This document shows, one piece after another, positions 15,137 to 23,882 of a stretch of DNA of 64,000 nt. The translations under genes were made by a program, and so were the position numbers. The DNA lies in assembly GCF_013391805.1 (NCBI RefSeq), contig NZ_CP058364.1, positions 1,984,501 to 2,048,500 on the forward strand. The letters are read 5' to 3'. The notes under the pieces are model-generated. The model had not been told where the DNA came from. It saw only the letters and a program-made list of their open reading frames with translations, and did no database searches. Position 1 is the first letter of the stretch. Each line of letters begins with the position of its first letter. The stretch is from Galbibacter sp. BG1. GTDB lineage: Bacteria > Bacteroidota > Bacteroidia > Flavobacteriales > Flavobacteriaceae.

Positions 15137-16405
15137 TTGAAAGAAGATTTTTTACATTATATCTGGAAGTTTAAAAAGTTTGAGCACAGCCGACTTAAAA
15201 TCCATACTGGCGAGGTGTTGGAGATTATTTCTTTGGGAACGCATAACCATCACTCTGGGCCAGATTTTTTAAATGCGCAACTAAAAATTGGCAACCAACA
15301 TTGGGCAGGCAATGTGGAGATGCATCTTAAATCTTCCATGTGGTTTGCGCACCACCATGAGAAGGATAGTGCATACAACAATGTAATCCTGCACGTAGTT
15401 TGGGAGCACGATGTTGAGGTTTTCAATCAATCAAACGTACAAATTCCAACATTGGTGCTTAAAGACCTTGTCAATAACAGGACCTTATTAAGTTACCGTA
15501 ATTTGGTAGCCTCTCATAAAAAATTCATCAATTGCGAAACGCATATCTCCGAGGTTGATCCATTTCTTCGGGAACGATGGTTGGAGCGACTTTATTTTGA
15601 ACGCCTGAAAAAGAAAAGTGATTTTATAGATAAAGAGCTTTTAATATCTAAAAACGATTGGGAAGCCGTTTTGTTTAAGTTATTGCTGAAAAATTTTGGT
15701 TCAAAAATAAATGGGGAAGCTTTTGAAACAATTGCAGCACACTTGCCTTTTACCGTTTTTAGAAAGAACACCCATTCCCTTCAAAACCTTGAAGCCTTGC
15801 TTTTTGGTATTTCAAACCTATTGCCTACAGATGTTATCGATGTCTATCCCCAAACGCTACAGGAAGAATATAAGTATCTAAAAGTTAAATTTAGCCTTGC
15901 AGAAACAGCAATTACTCCAGAATTCTTTAAACTTCGGCCGTATAATTTCCCAACCTTACGTTTGGCTCAAATTGCGGCATTGTATCATAAAGAACAAAAT
16001 CTGTTTCAAAAAATTATGGAGACCAAAAAAGTTGAGAAATTTTACCGGATATTCAATGTAGTAGCCTCCCCTTATTGGGACGATCATTTTACCTTCCGTA
16101 AAGAAACTCCGCTAGTAAGAAAGAAAAAATTAAGTAAGGAACTGGTCGATTTACTATTGATAAATACGATTATTCCATTAAAATTCTGTTTTGCAAAACA
16201 TGCAGGGAAAGACATCAATGAGGAGATTATTGAAATTTTACGTACGCTAAAAAGCGAAAAAAACAACCTCGTGGATAAATTCAAGAATCTTCAACTTCCC
16301 GTAAGATCGTCTTTAGAAAGTCAGGCAGTTTTAGAGCTTTACCATAATTATTGCTCTAAAAATAAATGTTTGCATTGCGAAATTGGTGTGCAATTAATTG
16401 GATGA
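15137..16405 (+). CDS. DUF2851 family protein
   Basis: This 422-residue soluble protein matches DUF2851, a family largely restricted to Bacteroidota. Typical are MKEDFLHYIWKFKKFE, the histidine-rich LGTHNHHSGPDFLNAQLKIG and WAGNVEMHLKSSMWFAHHHE blocks, and a C-terminal Cys cluster (NYCSKNKCLHCEIG). The His and Cys clusters suggest a metal-dependent nuclease-like fold, but the function is not established. The start is TTG at 15137, since the conserved MKEDFLHY begins there. Confidence 0.85.
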   Translation: MKEDFLHYIWKFKKFEHSRLKIHTGEVLEIISLGTHNHHSGPDFLNAQLKIGNQHWAGNVEMHLKSSMWFAHHHEKDSAYNNVILHVVWEHDVEVFNQSNVQIPTLVLKDLVNNRTLLSYRNLVASHKKFINCETHISEVDPFLRERWLERLYFERLKKKSDFIDKELLISKNDWEAVLFKLLLKNFGSKINGEAFETIAAHLPFTVFRKNTHSLQNLEALLFGISNLLPTDVIDVYPQTLQEEYKYLKVKFSLAETAITPEFFKLRPYNFPTLRLAQIAALYHKEQNLFQKIMETKKVEKFYRIFNVVASPYWDDHFTFRKETPLVRKKKLSKELVDLLLINTIIPLKFCFAKHAGKDINEEIIEILRTLKSEKNNLVDKFKNLQLPVRSSLESQAVLELYHNYCSKNKCLHCEIGVQLIG

Positions 16406-16411
16406 TAGTTT

Positions 16412-16419
16412 TATATTTG
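16412..16419 (+). promoter_or_regulatory. TATATTTG box directly before the PspC-like gene
   Basis: The box matches TAnnTTTG but ends only 4 bases before the ATG at 16424, so a transcript from it would be leaderless. No TTG is spaced at 19 bases. Confidence 0.35.
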
Positions 16420-16423
16420 TACC

Positions 16424-16651
16424 ATGAGTTTTTTCCAAGATATAAGATATTATTTCGAAAAACATGGTTATGCGGTTTCTTCAAGAATGGCAGATCGTCT
16501 AGGGATGAAAACAAAAAATGTACGCCTATTTTTTATTTATGCGTCTTTTTTCACCTTGGGAATATGGTTTTTCGTTTATTTAACCTTAGCTTTTTGGTTG
16601 AAATTGAAAGATTTGGTCTATACCAAGCGCACCTCTGTTTTCGATTTGTAA
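16424..16651 (+). CDS. PspC domain-containing small membrane protein
   Basis: The 75-residue protein has the PspC layout: an amphipathic N-terminal segment (MSFFQDIRYYFEKHGYAVSS), RLGMKTKNVRLFFIYASFF and one long hydrophobic segment (LGIWFFVYLTLAFWL). PspC-type proteins belong to envelope-stress systems. No pspA homologue lies nearby. I take the ATG at 16424, because the upstream extension of the alternative frame overlaps the DUF2851 coding end. Confidence 0.75.
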   Translation: MSFFQDIRYYFEKHGYAVSSRMADRLGMKTKNVRLFFIYASFFTLGIWFFVYLTLAFWLKLKDLVYTKRTSVFDL

Positions 16652-16729
16652 GCAGTTCCGTTTAATAGATTTTTTAAACAGGAGTTTAGCTAGACAAATT
16701 ATAACGTTAAAAACCCAAAACCCGTAAGA

Positions 16730-17755
16730 ATGTTTAAACTTTTTCGGTCTAAATTTTATATTGCCATAGCCTTATTGGTTTTTATCTTTTCCTTTGGCAT
16801 TCTCGGGTATAGATTTTTAAGTGATTATTCTTGGGTGGAAGCTGCTTACATGACGGTTATTGCGGTTACTACCGTTGGATTCAGTGAGGTGAGGCCTACC
16901 GACGATGCCGATAAGATATTTACCATTATCTTAATTATTTCCAGTGTTTTTATTGTCGCTTATGCCATATCGGTGGTTACGGAATATGTGCTATCCAGAA
17001 GTACCCTGTTTAATATAAAATATCGAAAAATGAAAAAGCAAGTAGATAAGTTAAATAACCATATAATTATATGTGGTTATGGAAGAAATGGGATGCAAGC
17101 CGCCAAAAAATTAAAGGCTTACGAAAAAGATTTCGTGGTAATAGAGCAGGATGAAGACCTGGTGAACAAACACAGCGATGAGGCGTTGTTTGTAATTGGG
17201 AATGCCAATGAAGACGAAACGCTGGAAGAAGCTGGTATAAGTAGGGCCTCATGTTTAATTTCTGCATTGCCGAACGATGCCGATAATCTTTTTGTGGTAC
17301 TATCTTCTCGACAATTAAACAAAGAAATTACCATTATAAGCCGCGCATCTCAAGAAACCTCACAGCGAAAACTTAAATTGGCAGGGGCCAATAAAACCAT
17401 AATGCCGGACAAGATTGGAGGAGACCATATGGCTTCTTTAGTAGTTTTGCCAGACCTAATTGAGTTTATGGATCAATTGTCCATAGACGATGAAACAACC
17501 ATAAACCTGGAAGAGGTTGCGGTAGACAATTTGCCAAATGGCTTTTTGTACAAAACCCTTGTAGATTTAGATTTAAGGCGGCAAACCGGCTGTACGGTAA
17601 TTGGTTATAAACAACCGAATGGAAAGTACATTATTAATCCCGATGCTAATGTGGAATTACTACCAAATTCTAAGCTAATGGTGCTGGGGCAGCCTTCCCA
17701 GATAAAAAAACTCCATACTATATTTCAAATCCCAGAAAATACATTTAACGGGTAA
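16730..17755 (+). CDS. Two-TM potassium channel with RCK (TrkA-N/TrkA-C) domain
   Basis: The 341-residue protein has TM1 (YIAIALLVFIFSFGILGY), a pore loop AAYMTVIAVTTVGFSEV, TM2 (IFTIILIISSVFIVAYAI), then a TrkA-N Rossmann domain (IIICGYGRNGMQAAKKL, with an Asp/Glu at the end of beta-2 for NAD) and a TrkA-C domain. The filter reads TTVGFSEV, where most channels have TVGYGD. GF occurs in some channels, but the filter is divergent. The protein is likely a tetrameric K+ channel gated by nucleotides. It is a single gene. Confidence 0.87.
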   Translation: MFKLFRSKFYIAIALLVFIFSFGILGYRFLSDYSWVEAAYMTVIAVTTVGFSEVRPTDDADKIFTIILIISSVFIVAYAISVVTEYVLSRSTLFNIKYRKMKKQVDKLNNHIIICGYGRNGMQAAKKLKAYEKDFVVIEQDEDLVNKHSDEALFVIGNANEDETLEEAGISRASCLISALPNDADNLFVVLSSRQLNKEITIISRASQETSQRKLKLAGANKTIMPDKIGGDHMASLVVLPDLIEFMDQLSIDDETTINLEEVAVDNLPNGFLYKTLVDLDLRRQTGCTVIGYKQPNGKYIINPDANVELLPNSKLMVLGQPSQIKKLHTIFQIPENTFNG

Positions 17756-17843
17756 AATTTGAATAACCGCCTTTTTTTTATGATATTGCCGCGTCAGTTT
17801 TTCAGAATTTTATAATTTAAATATAACCTAAACATAATTCTTT

Positions 17844-19925
17844 ATGAGAAAACAGTTTCTCTCAATTTTTATAATGCTTAGTTCGGTAGCGATTTTTGCT
17901 CAAGAACTTACGGTAAAAGAAACCGTAATAAACCCTTCAGATGGTATTAATGATGGACAAGTGGAGTTGGAAGTTTCAGGGGGGCAACCACCTTACGAAT
18001 ACAAATGGAGTAACCAGAGTACATCTCTAGATTCTAATGTAGCATCGGGTTTAACGGAAGGAATTGATTATACGGTTACCGTTTCAGATGCTTCTGGAGC
18101 AACGGTTAATAAAACTTTTAATATTGAGGCCAAATCCATTACAGAAATTTTTAATGGAACCATGACCCCAGCGGTAGCGGGCATTGAAACTGTTTTATTC
18201 TGGGATCCATTTGCGGCAATTGGATTGTACGATCCAATAATGTATGCTGACAAAAAAATGGTTTCTATTCCTGGTTGGACTACGGAAACAGAAAATAAAT
18301 TTACCCTAAAAGAATGGCTTGCCGCAAATGGAGCGGAAGTGAAAAAGGGAGATCCTATTGCTGTTATTTCCAAAAAGAATGGAGCCGATGAAACCGTTAA
18401 AGCGAATGCTAGCGGGAAATTGGAACATCTTCTAAATGAAGGAGAAGTAATCTACAATGCTAATAATACAGAGCATAAAATTGAAACAAACGCAGATGTT
18501 TTTGCAGATATAATATACGATGAACCCGTACCGCTAACACATCCAAATGGTGATTTTCAAAGAATCACCATTCCTTTTATAGTGGTATGGTTAATCTTCG
18601 GAGCGGCATTTTTCACCATAAGAATGGGCTTTATTAATGTGAGGGGATTCAAGCACTCCTTAGATTTGGCTAAAGGAAAATACGACGATCCAAACGCTCC
18701 CGGAAGTATTACCCACTTTCAAGCATTGGCAACCGCGGTTTCCGCTACGGTTGGTCTTGGTAATATTGCTGGGGTAGCAGTGGCAGTTTCCTTGGGGGGA
18801 GCTGGAGCTACTCTTTGGATGATTGTTGCCGGATTGCTAGGAATGTCTTCTAAGTTTGTGGAGTGTACGTTAGGGGTAAAATACAGGGACATTCTTCCTG
18901 ATGGCCGTGTTTTCGGTGGACCTATGAATTATTTGCGTTACGGTCTAGAAAAGAAGAATAAATCTGGTTTAGGGAAAGTATTAGCGGTATTATTCGCTAT
19001 TCTAGCAGTTGGTGCTTCCTTTGGAGGTGGTAATATGTTCCAAGCCAACCAATCATTCGAAATACTTTCTGGACAATTTGATTTTCTTGTTGGAAACGGA
19101 TTCTGGTTTGGGGTTATTGTTGCCATTCTAGTTGGAGTAGTGATTATTGGGGGGATAAATAGTATTGCCAAAGTTACTGGTAAAATTGTTCCTTTTATGG
19201 CTGCTGTTTATGTAATTGGTGCCTTAATAGTGATTTTCGTGAACATTAAAAATATTGGGCCTGCATTTGAGGCAATTATCGACGGAGCTTTTAGTCCTAG
19301 TGCTTTAAAAGGTGGAATCCTCGGGGTTCTGGTAGTAGGTTTTCAACGTGCAGCTTTTTCCAATGAAGCAGGGGTAGGTTCTGCCGCTATTGCACACAGT
19401 GTGGCGAAAACAAACCATCCACCATCTGAAGGATTCGTTGCTCTGTTAGAGCCATTTATAGATACGGTAGTGGTTTGTACACTTACTGCGTTGGTTTTAA
19501 TTTTTACAGGAATGCACGAAGTATCTGGAGTGGCAGGGGCAGAGCTTACATCTACCGCATTTGGTAGTGTTATTTCATGGTTCCCATATGTGTTGGCAGC
19601 AGCAGTATTTTTGTTTGCATTCTCTACTATGATTTCTTGGTCTTACTACGGAATGAGAGCTTGGACATATCTTTTTGGAAAAAGCACAAAAACAGAGTTT
19701 GTGTACAAAATATTGTTTTTGTTCTTTGTGGTTGTAGGTGCCTCTGTAAGTTTAGGTGCAGTATTAACATTTTCAGATATGATGATTCTCGCCATGTCGT
19801 TCCCTAATATTATTGGGTTGTACATTATGAGTGGTGAAGTGAGAAACGATCTACGGGAATACTGGAGAAAATTGCACAACAACGAATTATTTAAAAAACA
19901 AAAAGTCGAAAAGAAAACGGCTTAA
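17844..19925 (+). CDS. Alanine/Na+ symporter (AGCS) with N-terminal SprB-like and lipoyl-like domains
   Basis: Residues 1-20 are a signal peptide. Residues about 20-97 resemble an SprB/PKD-like repeat (SDGINDGQVELEVSGGQPPY, YTVTVSDASG). Residues about 150-225 look like a biotinyl/lipoyl barrel (GDPIAVISKK, VKANASGKLEHLLNEGEVI). From about 240 onward it is a full AGCS transporter: FQALATAVSATVGLGNIAG, GGPMNYLRYGLE, FSNEAGVGSAAIAHS. Ordinary AGCS proteins are 450-550 residues; this is 693. The membrane part should import alanine or glycine with Na+. The extra domains face the periplasm by inference, and their job is unknown. Confidence 0.88.
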   Translation: MRKQFLSIFIMLSSVAIFAQELTVKETVINPSDGINDGQVELEVSGGQPPYEYKWSNQSTSLDSNVASGLTEGIDYTVTVSDASGATVNKTFNIEAKSITEIFNGTMTPAVAGIETVLFWDPFAAIGLYDPIMYADKKMVSIPGWTTETENKFTLKEWLAANGAEVKKGDPIAVISKKNGADETVKANASGKLEHLLNEGEVIYNANNTEHKIETNADVFADIIYDEPVPLTHPNGDFQRITIPFIVVWLIFGAAFFTIRMGFINVRGFKHSLDLAKGKYDDPNAPGSITHFQALATAVSATVGLGNIAGVAVAVSLGGAGATLWMIVAGLLGMSSKFVECTLGVKYRDILPDGRVFGGPMNYLRYGLEKKNKSGLGKVLAVLFAILAVGASFGGGNMFQANQSFEILSGQFDFLVGNGFWFGVIVAILVGVVIIGGINSIAKVTGKIVPFMAAVYVIGALIVIFVNIKNIGPAFEAIIDGAFSPSALKGGILGVLVVGFQRAAFSNEAGVGSAAIAHSVAKTNHPPSEGFVALLEPFIDTVVVCTLTALVLIFTGMHEVSGVAGAELTSTAFGSVISWFPYVLAAAVFLFAFSTMISWSYYGMRAWTYLFGKSTKTEFVYKILFLFFVVVGASVSLGAVLTFSDMMILAMSFPNIIGLYIMSGEVRNDLREYWRKLHNNELFKKQKVEKKTA

Positions 19926-19938
19926 AACATACTTTTAA

Positions 19939-20754
19939 ATGAAATTGATATCCCACTTCCGGTTTTCAAAAAGCCAACGAAGTGGGATATTGTTTTTAGC
20001 AACCCTTATTATTGGTGTTGGTTTTTTGGCTATCGGATTTTCTTCATTTATAAATCCTAAAAAGAATGTTGCCAAACCAATTACTTCGGAAGAAGATAAA
20101 TTGCCACCCTTCAAAATATATCCCTTTAATCCAAATTATATATCAGATTTTAAAGGGTATTCCATCGGGTTATCCCCTGAAGCAATCGATCGGCTTACGG
20201 AATATAGAAATACAGGTAGGTTTATAAACTCTTCGAAAGAGTTTCAGAAAGTGACTAAAATTTCAGATTCTCTATTGAGGGAAATAGCACCTCATTTTAA
20301 ATTCCCCACTTTTGAAGTTGTATCAAAAAAAGTTCCTACAGAAAAAGCAATTGTGAAAATTGATATTAACAAGGCGACACCGGCGGATTTTAAATCGGTG
20401 TATGGAGTTGGTGACAAATTAAGCGAGCGTATTGTTAAATACAGGGAGCTCCTGGGTGGCTATTACTATTTAGATCAGTTGGAGGAAGTTTATGGATTAA
20501 GTTCCGAGACTATTGCCAACATTAAAAACGGTTTTGCTATAAAAACCCTGCCTGTATACCATAAGATAAATGTAAATACGGCCAGTGTTAAAGAAATTAG
20601 TGAAGTTCCATACCTGAACTGGAGCATTGCAAAAAAAATCGTAACTTACAGAACCAAACAACGCAACGTTAATTCGATCTCTGAATTAACAAAAATAGAA
20701 GATTTTCCTGCCAATAAATTAAATAGAATTGAACTATATTTGACAACGGATTAG
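19939..20754 (+). CDS. Membrane-anchored helix-hairpin-helix protein (ComEA-like)
   Basis: The 271-residue protein has one N-terminal membrane segment (SGILFLATLIIGVGFLAIGF) followed by three helix-hairpin-helix units: LSPEAIDRLTEYRNTGRFIN, DINKATPADFKSVYGVGDKL and VNTASVKEISEVPYLNWSIA. Tandem HhH units of this type bind DNA without sequence preference and are found in ComEA-type uptake proteins. It begins 13 bases after the symporter stop and may be cotranscribed with it. Confidence 0.82.
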   Translation: MKLISHFRFSKSQRSGILFLATLIIGVGFLAIGFSSFINPKKNVAKPITSEEDKLPPFKIYPFNPNYISDFKGYSIGLSPEAIDRLTEYRNTGRFINSSKEFQKVTKISDSLLREIAPHFKFPTFEVVSKKVPTEKAIVKIDINKATPADFKSVYGVGDKLSERIVKYRELLGGYYYLDQLEEVYGLSSETIANIKNGFAIKTLPVYHKINVNTASVKEISEVPYLNWSIAKKIVTYRTKQRNVNSISELTKIEDFPANKLNRIELYLTTD

Positions 20755-20877
20755 TGCTTTACTAAGGCAATTCGATAGTCTCTGAAGTAAAAATTTGAGG
20801 TCTCACCTAGTGAGAATGAAGAAAAATTACGCTTTTAAAGCAAAGTTAACGCCACTTTGGTGGATTAAAATAGTAGA

Positions 20878-22041
20878 ATGGAACTGGATATCGCGGCACA
20901 AATGAATTTTGATTATTCTGAAACACAGCAAATGGTGGCAAATGCTGCCAAGGAATTTGCTGAACAATATATTAAGCCTCACGTAATGGAGTGGGACGAA
21001 TCTCAAACTTTTCCAGTAGAAGTTTTTAAGAAAGCAGGGGAGCTTGGTTTTATGGGGATTTTAGTGCCAGAAACCTATGGCGGATCTGGGTTGGGATATC
21101 ATGAGTACATTGCTATTTTAGATGAAATCTCAAAAGTAGATCCCTCTATTGGTTTATCTGTGGCTGCGCATAATTCCCTTTGTACCAATCATATTCTAAC
21201 TTTCGGGAACGATGAGCAAAAGGAAAAGTGGCTTCCTAAATTGGCTACTGCCGAGTGGATAGGAGCGTGGGGGCTTACAGAGCACAATACAGGTTCTGAT
21301 GCCGGTGGAATGAGTACCACTGCCGTTAAGGATGGAGATGATTGGATTATAAACGGTGCCAAGAATTTTATAACCCATGGAAAGAGTGGAGATATTGCCG
21401 TTGTTATTGTAAGAACTGGCGAAAAGGGGGATTCCCATGGAATGACTGCTTTCGTGGTTGAAAAAGGGACTCCTGGATTTTCAAGTGGAAAAAAAGAAGA
21501 CAAGTTAGGTATGCGCGCCAGTGAAACAGCAGAGCTTGTATTTTCAGATTGTAGAATTCCAGATGCAAATAGATTAGGGGAAGTGGGCGATGGATTTATA
21601 CAATCGATGAAGATTTTAGATGGTGGTAGAATTTCTATAGGCGCTTTGTCACTTGGTATTTCTAAAGGGGCTTACGAAGCTGCTCTGAAATATTCAAAGG
21701 AAAGGGTTCAATTTGGAAAGCCAATCTCGGAATTTCAAGGGATTTCTTTCAAGTTAGCAGACATGGCTACAGAAATTGAAGCTTCAGAATTACTATTGCA
21801 TAAAGCCGCTTTCGAGAAAAATGCCGGTAGAAAGATGACTAAAATGAGCGCCATGTGTAAAATGTATGCTTCTGAAGCATGTGTTAGAATTGCCAACGAA
21901 GCGGTGCAAATTCACGGTGGTTATGGGTATACCAAAGATTTTCCAGTGGAGAAATTCTACCGGGACTCTAAATTATGTACTATTGGGGAAGGTACTACCG
22001 AAATCCAAAAAGTGGTTATAGCCAGAAATTTATTAAAATAA
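20878..22041 (+). CDS. Acyl-CoA dehydrogenase
   Basis: This 387-residue FAD enzyme catalyses alpha,beta-dehydrogenation of acyl-CoA in fatty-acid or branched-chain catabolism. Motifs include ETYGGSGLGYHEY, the FAD-binding WGLTEHNTGSDAGG, KNFITHGKSGD, the EFQGISFKLADMATE helix and the C-terminal QIHGGYGYTKDFPVEKFYRD with YRDSKLCTIGEGTTEIQ, whose Glu is the catalytic base. I keep ATG 20878, which has the A-rich upstream bases typical of this phylum; ATG 20905 would remove nine residues. Confidence 0.93.
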   Translation: MELDIAAQMNFDYSETQQMVANAAKEFAEQYIKPHVMEWDESQTFPVEVFKKAGELGFMGILVPETYGGSGLGYHEYIAILDEISKVDPSIGLSVAAHNSLCTNHILTFGNDEQKEKWLPKLATAEWIGAWGLTEHNTGSDAGGMSTTAVKDGDDWIINGAKNFITHGKSGDIAVVIVRTGEKGDSHGMTAFVVEKGTPGFSSGKKEDKLGMRASETAELVFSDCRIPDANRLGEVGDGFIQSMKILDGGRISIGALSLGISKGAYEAALKYSKERVQFGKPISEFQGISFKLADMATEIEASELLLHKAAFEKNAGRKMTKMSAMCKMYASEACVRIANEAVQIHGGYGYTKDFPVEKFYRDSKLCTIGEGTTEIQKVVIARNLLK

Positions 22042-22121
22042 ACTTCTTACTTGCTGACATACAGTTGCTAAGGACGGATTAAATTTTTATTTTTTTTTAT
22101 TTTAAAATTTAAAATTATTTC

Positions 22122-22129
22122 TATCTTTG
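22122..22129 (+). promoter_or_regulatory. rpsU promoter -7 box
   Basis: TATCTTTG matches TAnnTTTG in a very AT-rich region 31 bases before the rpsU start, leaving room for the Shine-Dalgarno at 22142-22151. Confidence 0.55.
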
Positions 22130-22141
22130 CCGCCATTAAAG

Positions 22142-22151
22142 AAAGGAGGTG
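22142..22151 (+). promoter_or_regulatory. Unusually strong Shine-Dalgarno of rpsU
   Basis: AAAGGAGGTG is fully complementary to the 16S anti-Shine-Dalgarno, with about 8 bases to the ATG at 22160. I see no comparable SD before the other ribosomal genes here. In Flavobacterium johnsoniae the anti-SD is reported to be masked by bS21, and rpsU is reported to use a strong SD for autoregulation. Confidence 0.8.
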
Positions 22152-22159
22152 GTCAACTT

Positions 22160-22354
22160 ATGTTAATAATACCAATTAAAGAAGGAGAAAATATAGACAG
22201 AGCGCTTAAGCGTTACAAGCGTAAATTCGATAGAACTGGTACTATGCGTCAGCTACGTAGCCGTCAGCAGTTTACAAAGCCTTCTGTAGAGAAAAGAGCT
22301 CAAGTTCAAAAAGCAGCTTACGTTCAAAATTTAAGAGATCAGGAATCAGTTTAA
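22160..22354 (+). CDS. rpsU: 30S ribosomal protein bS21
   Basis: The 64-residue basic protein starts MLIIPIKEGENIDRALKRYK and contains FDRTGTMRQLRSRQQFTKPS, standard for Bacteroidota bS21. In this phylum bS21 takes part in sequestering the 3' end of 16S rRNA. The ATG at 22160 is chosen because it follows the strong SD and matches homologues; an in-frame extension to 22127 would run across that SD. A Rho-independent terminator follows at 22380. Confidence 0.95.
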   Translation: MLIIPIKEGENIDRALKRYKRKFDRTGTMRQLRSRQQFTKPSVEKRAQVQKAAYVQNLRDQESV

Positions 22355-22379
22355 TTTCGTTCCTGCTTAAAATAATAAG

Positions 22380-22409
22380 AATCCCGTTTCGTTTGAAGCG
22401 GGATTTTTT
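22380..22409 (+). terminator. Terminator after rpsU
   Basis: The stem AATCCCGTTT with AAGCGGGATT (one G-T pair) is followed by a T6 tract. The next 135 bases up to the xerC promoter box hold no gene. Confidence 0.8.
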
Positions 22410-22544
22410 GTGTTCCGGGGTTTTAAAAGTAAGTCAATCTCTGGATAATCTGTGTGGTTTTATTTTCCTTGGAAATCGATACTTATTGGTAAACTTTAAT
22501 CTTCATTTATAATTGTTGTTTTAAGTCAGCTCTCAACATTTCCT

Positions 22545-22552
22545 TATCTTTG
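22545..22552 (+). promoter_or_regulatory. xerC promoter -7 box
   Basis: TATCTTTG matches TAnnTTTG 24 bases before the xerC start. No well-spaced TTG is seen upstream. Confidence 0.45.
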
Positions 22553-22576
22553 GTAAGAACCTGCTACAAATAGTAT

Positions 22577-23470
22577 ATGCCATTTAGAAAATTCATCGAT
22601 TACCTTCAGCTGGAAAAAAACTATTCCAAGCATACAGTTTTGGCATATCAAAGAGATTTAGAAGCATTTCTGGGCTTCTGTGAAACCACTTTCGATGAAC
22701 ATTCCGTTTTAAATGCCAACTATTCCCAAATACGTTCTTGGATTGTTAGCTTGGTGGACCAAGGAATAAGCAATAGAAGTATTAATAGAAAAGTAGCTTC
22801 TTTAAAAGCTTATTATAAATTTTTGCTAAAGGCCCAACAAATAGAAGTGAACCCACTTGCCAAGCACAAAGCGCTTAAAACCGCTAAAAAAGTAGAGATA
22901 CCATTTTCTACGAAAGAGATGGAGCAGGTATTGCAAGGGTTGGAGTTTGAAAATGATTTTGAAGGAATTCGGGATCGTCTAATTATTGAACTTTTTTATG
23001 CCACTGGCATGCGCCGTATCGAATTGGTAGACTTAAAGTTGCAGGATGTGGATTTTTCCAATAAAACAATTAAGGTCTTGGGGAAACGCAACAAAGAACG
23101 TTTTGTTCCATTGCTGCCATCGGTCGAGATTTTAATTAAGGAATATTTAGCAAAGAGGGACGGAGTTGTTAACGAAGCTTCAGCAGACTCTTTATTTCTT
23201 CTTAAAACGGGTCATAAAATTTACGAAAGCTTTGTTTATAGAACAATAAATAATTACTTTAGTAAGGTGTCGACCAAATTAAAAAAGAGTCCGCATATAC
23301 TTAGGCATACATTTGCAACACATTTACTGAATAATGGTGCCGATTTAAATTCTGTAAAAGAACTTTTGGGGCATTCCAGTTTGGCGTCTACGCAAGTGTA
23401 TACACATAATAGTATAGCCGAATTGAAAAAACAATATGGTAACGCACATCCGAGAAACAATAAAAATTAA
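22577..23470 (+). CDS. xerC: Tyrosine recombinase XerC/XerD
   Basis: The 297-residue protein has an N-terminal SAM-like DNA-binding domain (YLQLEKNYSKHTVLAYQRDL) and a catalytic domain with the R-K-HxxR-H-Y set: Arg in YATGMRRIELVDL, HILRHTFATHLL, LGHSSLASTQVYTH. It is the length of the housekeeping Xer recombinases that resolve chromosome dimers at dif, and it lies in a housekeeping neighbourhood rather than an island. Assigning XerC over XerD is inference. It is probably followed by hpf in the same transcript. Confidence 0.88.
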   Translation: MPFRKFIDYLQLEKNYSKHTVLAYQRDLEAFLGFCETTFDEHSVLNANYSQIRSWIVSLVDQGISNRSINRKVASLKAYYKFLLKAQQIEVNPLAKHKALKTAKKVEIPFSTKEMEQVLQGLEFENDFEGIRDRLIIELFYATGMRRIELVDLKLQDVDFSNKTIKVLGKRNKERFVPLLPSVEILIKEYLAKRDGVVNEASADSLFLLKTGHKIYESFVYRTINNYFSKVSTKLKKSPHILRHTFATHLLNNGADLNSVKELLGHSSLASTQVYTHNSIAELKKQYGNAHPRNNKN

Positions 23471-23571
23471 ATCAAAACTTTGCATGAAACACTTTTACAC
23501 TATTCGATAAAGTATCGAGCGAGTAACCCTCTTGTTTTAAGAGGTAATGTTTAACCTTAAATTTAAAGGAA

Positions 23572-23874
23572 ATGGAAGTAAACACACAGTCTGTCAACTT
23601 CAATGTAGATCAAAAATTGTTAAATTTCATTCAGAAGAGAATGGATAAATTAGATCACTATTACGATAAGGTCGTCTATTCAGACATTTATTTAAAGGTG
23701 CAAAACACCAGTGTTAAAGAGAATAAGATTGCTGAAGTAAAAGTACATGTTCCTGGAGATGAATACATAGTAAAAAAGAAGTGTAAAACCTTTGAGGAAG
23801 CAGTAGATTGTGCTGCCAGTTCTTTGGAGCGCTCCCTTAAAAAAAGAAAAGAGAAATTAAGGGCCTATAGCTAG
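23572..23874 (+). CDS. hpf: Ribosome hibernation-promoting factor (HPF/RaiA family)
   Basis: The 100-residue short-form HPF has the beta-alpha-beta-beta-beta-alpha fold: VNFNVDQKLLNFIQKRMDKL, YSDIYLKVQ, EVKVHVPGDEYIVKKKCKTF, EAVDCAASSLERSLKKRKEK. It binds the decoding region of idle 30S subunits in stationary phase. AAAGGAA precedes the ATG. It lacks the C-terminal dimerisation domain of the long form. Confidence 0.92.
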   Translation: MEVNTQSVNFNVDQKLLNFIQKRMDKLDHYYDKVVYSDIYLKVQNTSVKENKIAEVKVHVPGDEYIVKKKCKTFEEAVDCAASSLERSLKKRKEKLRAYS

Positions 23875-23882
23875 ATAAAAAT

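Noticed and set aside
22127-22159. N-terminal extension of bS21
   Set aside because: It would translate the Shine-Dalgarno sequence and is absent from the family.
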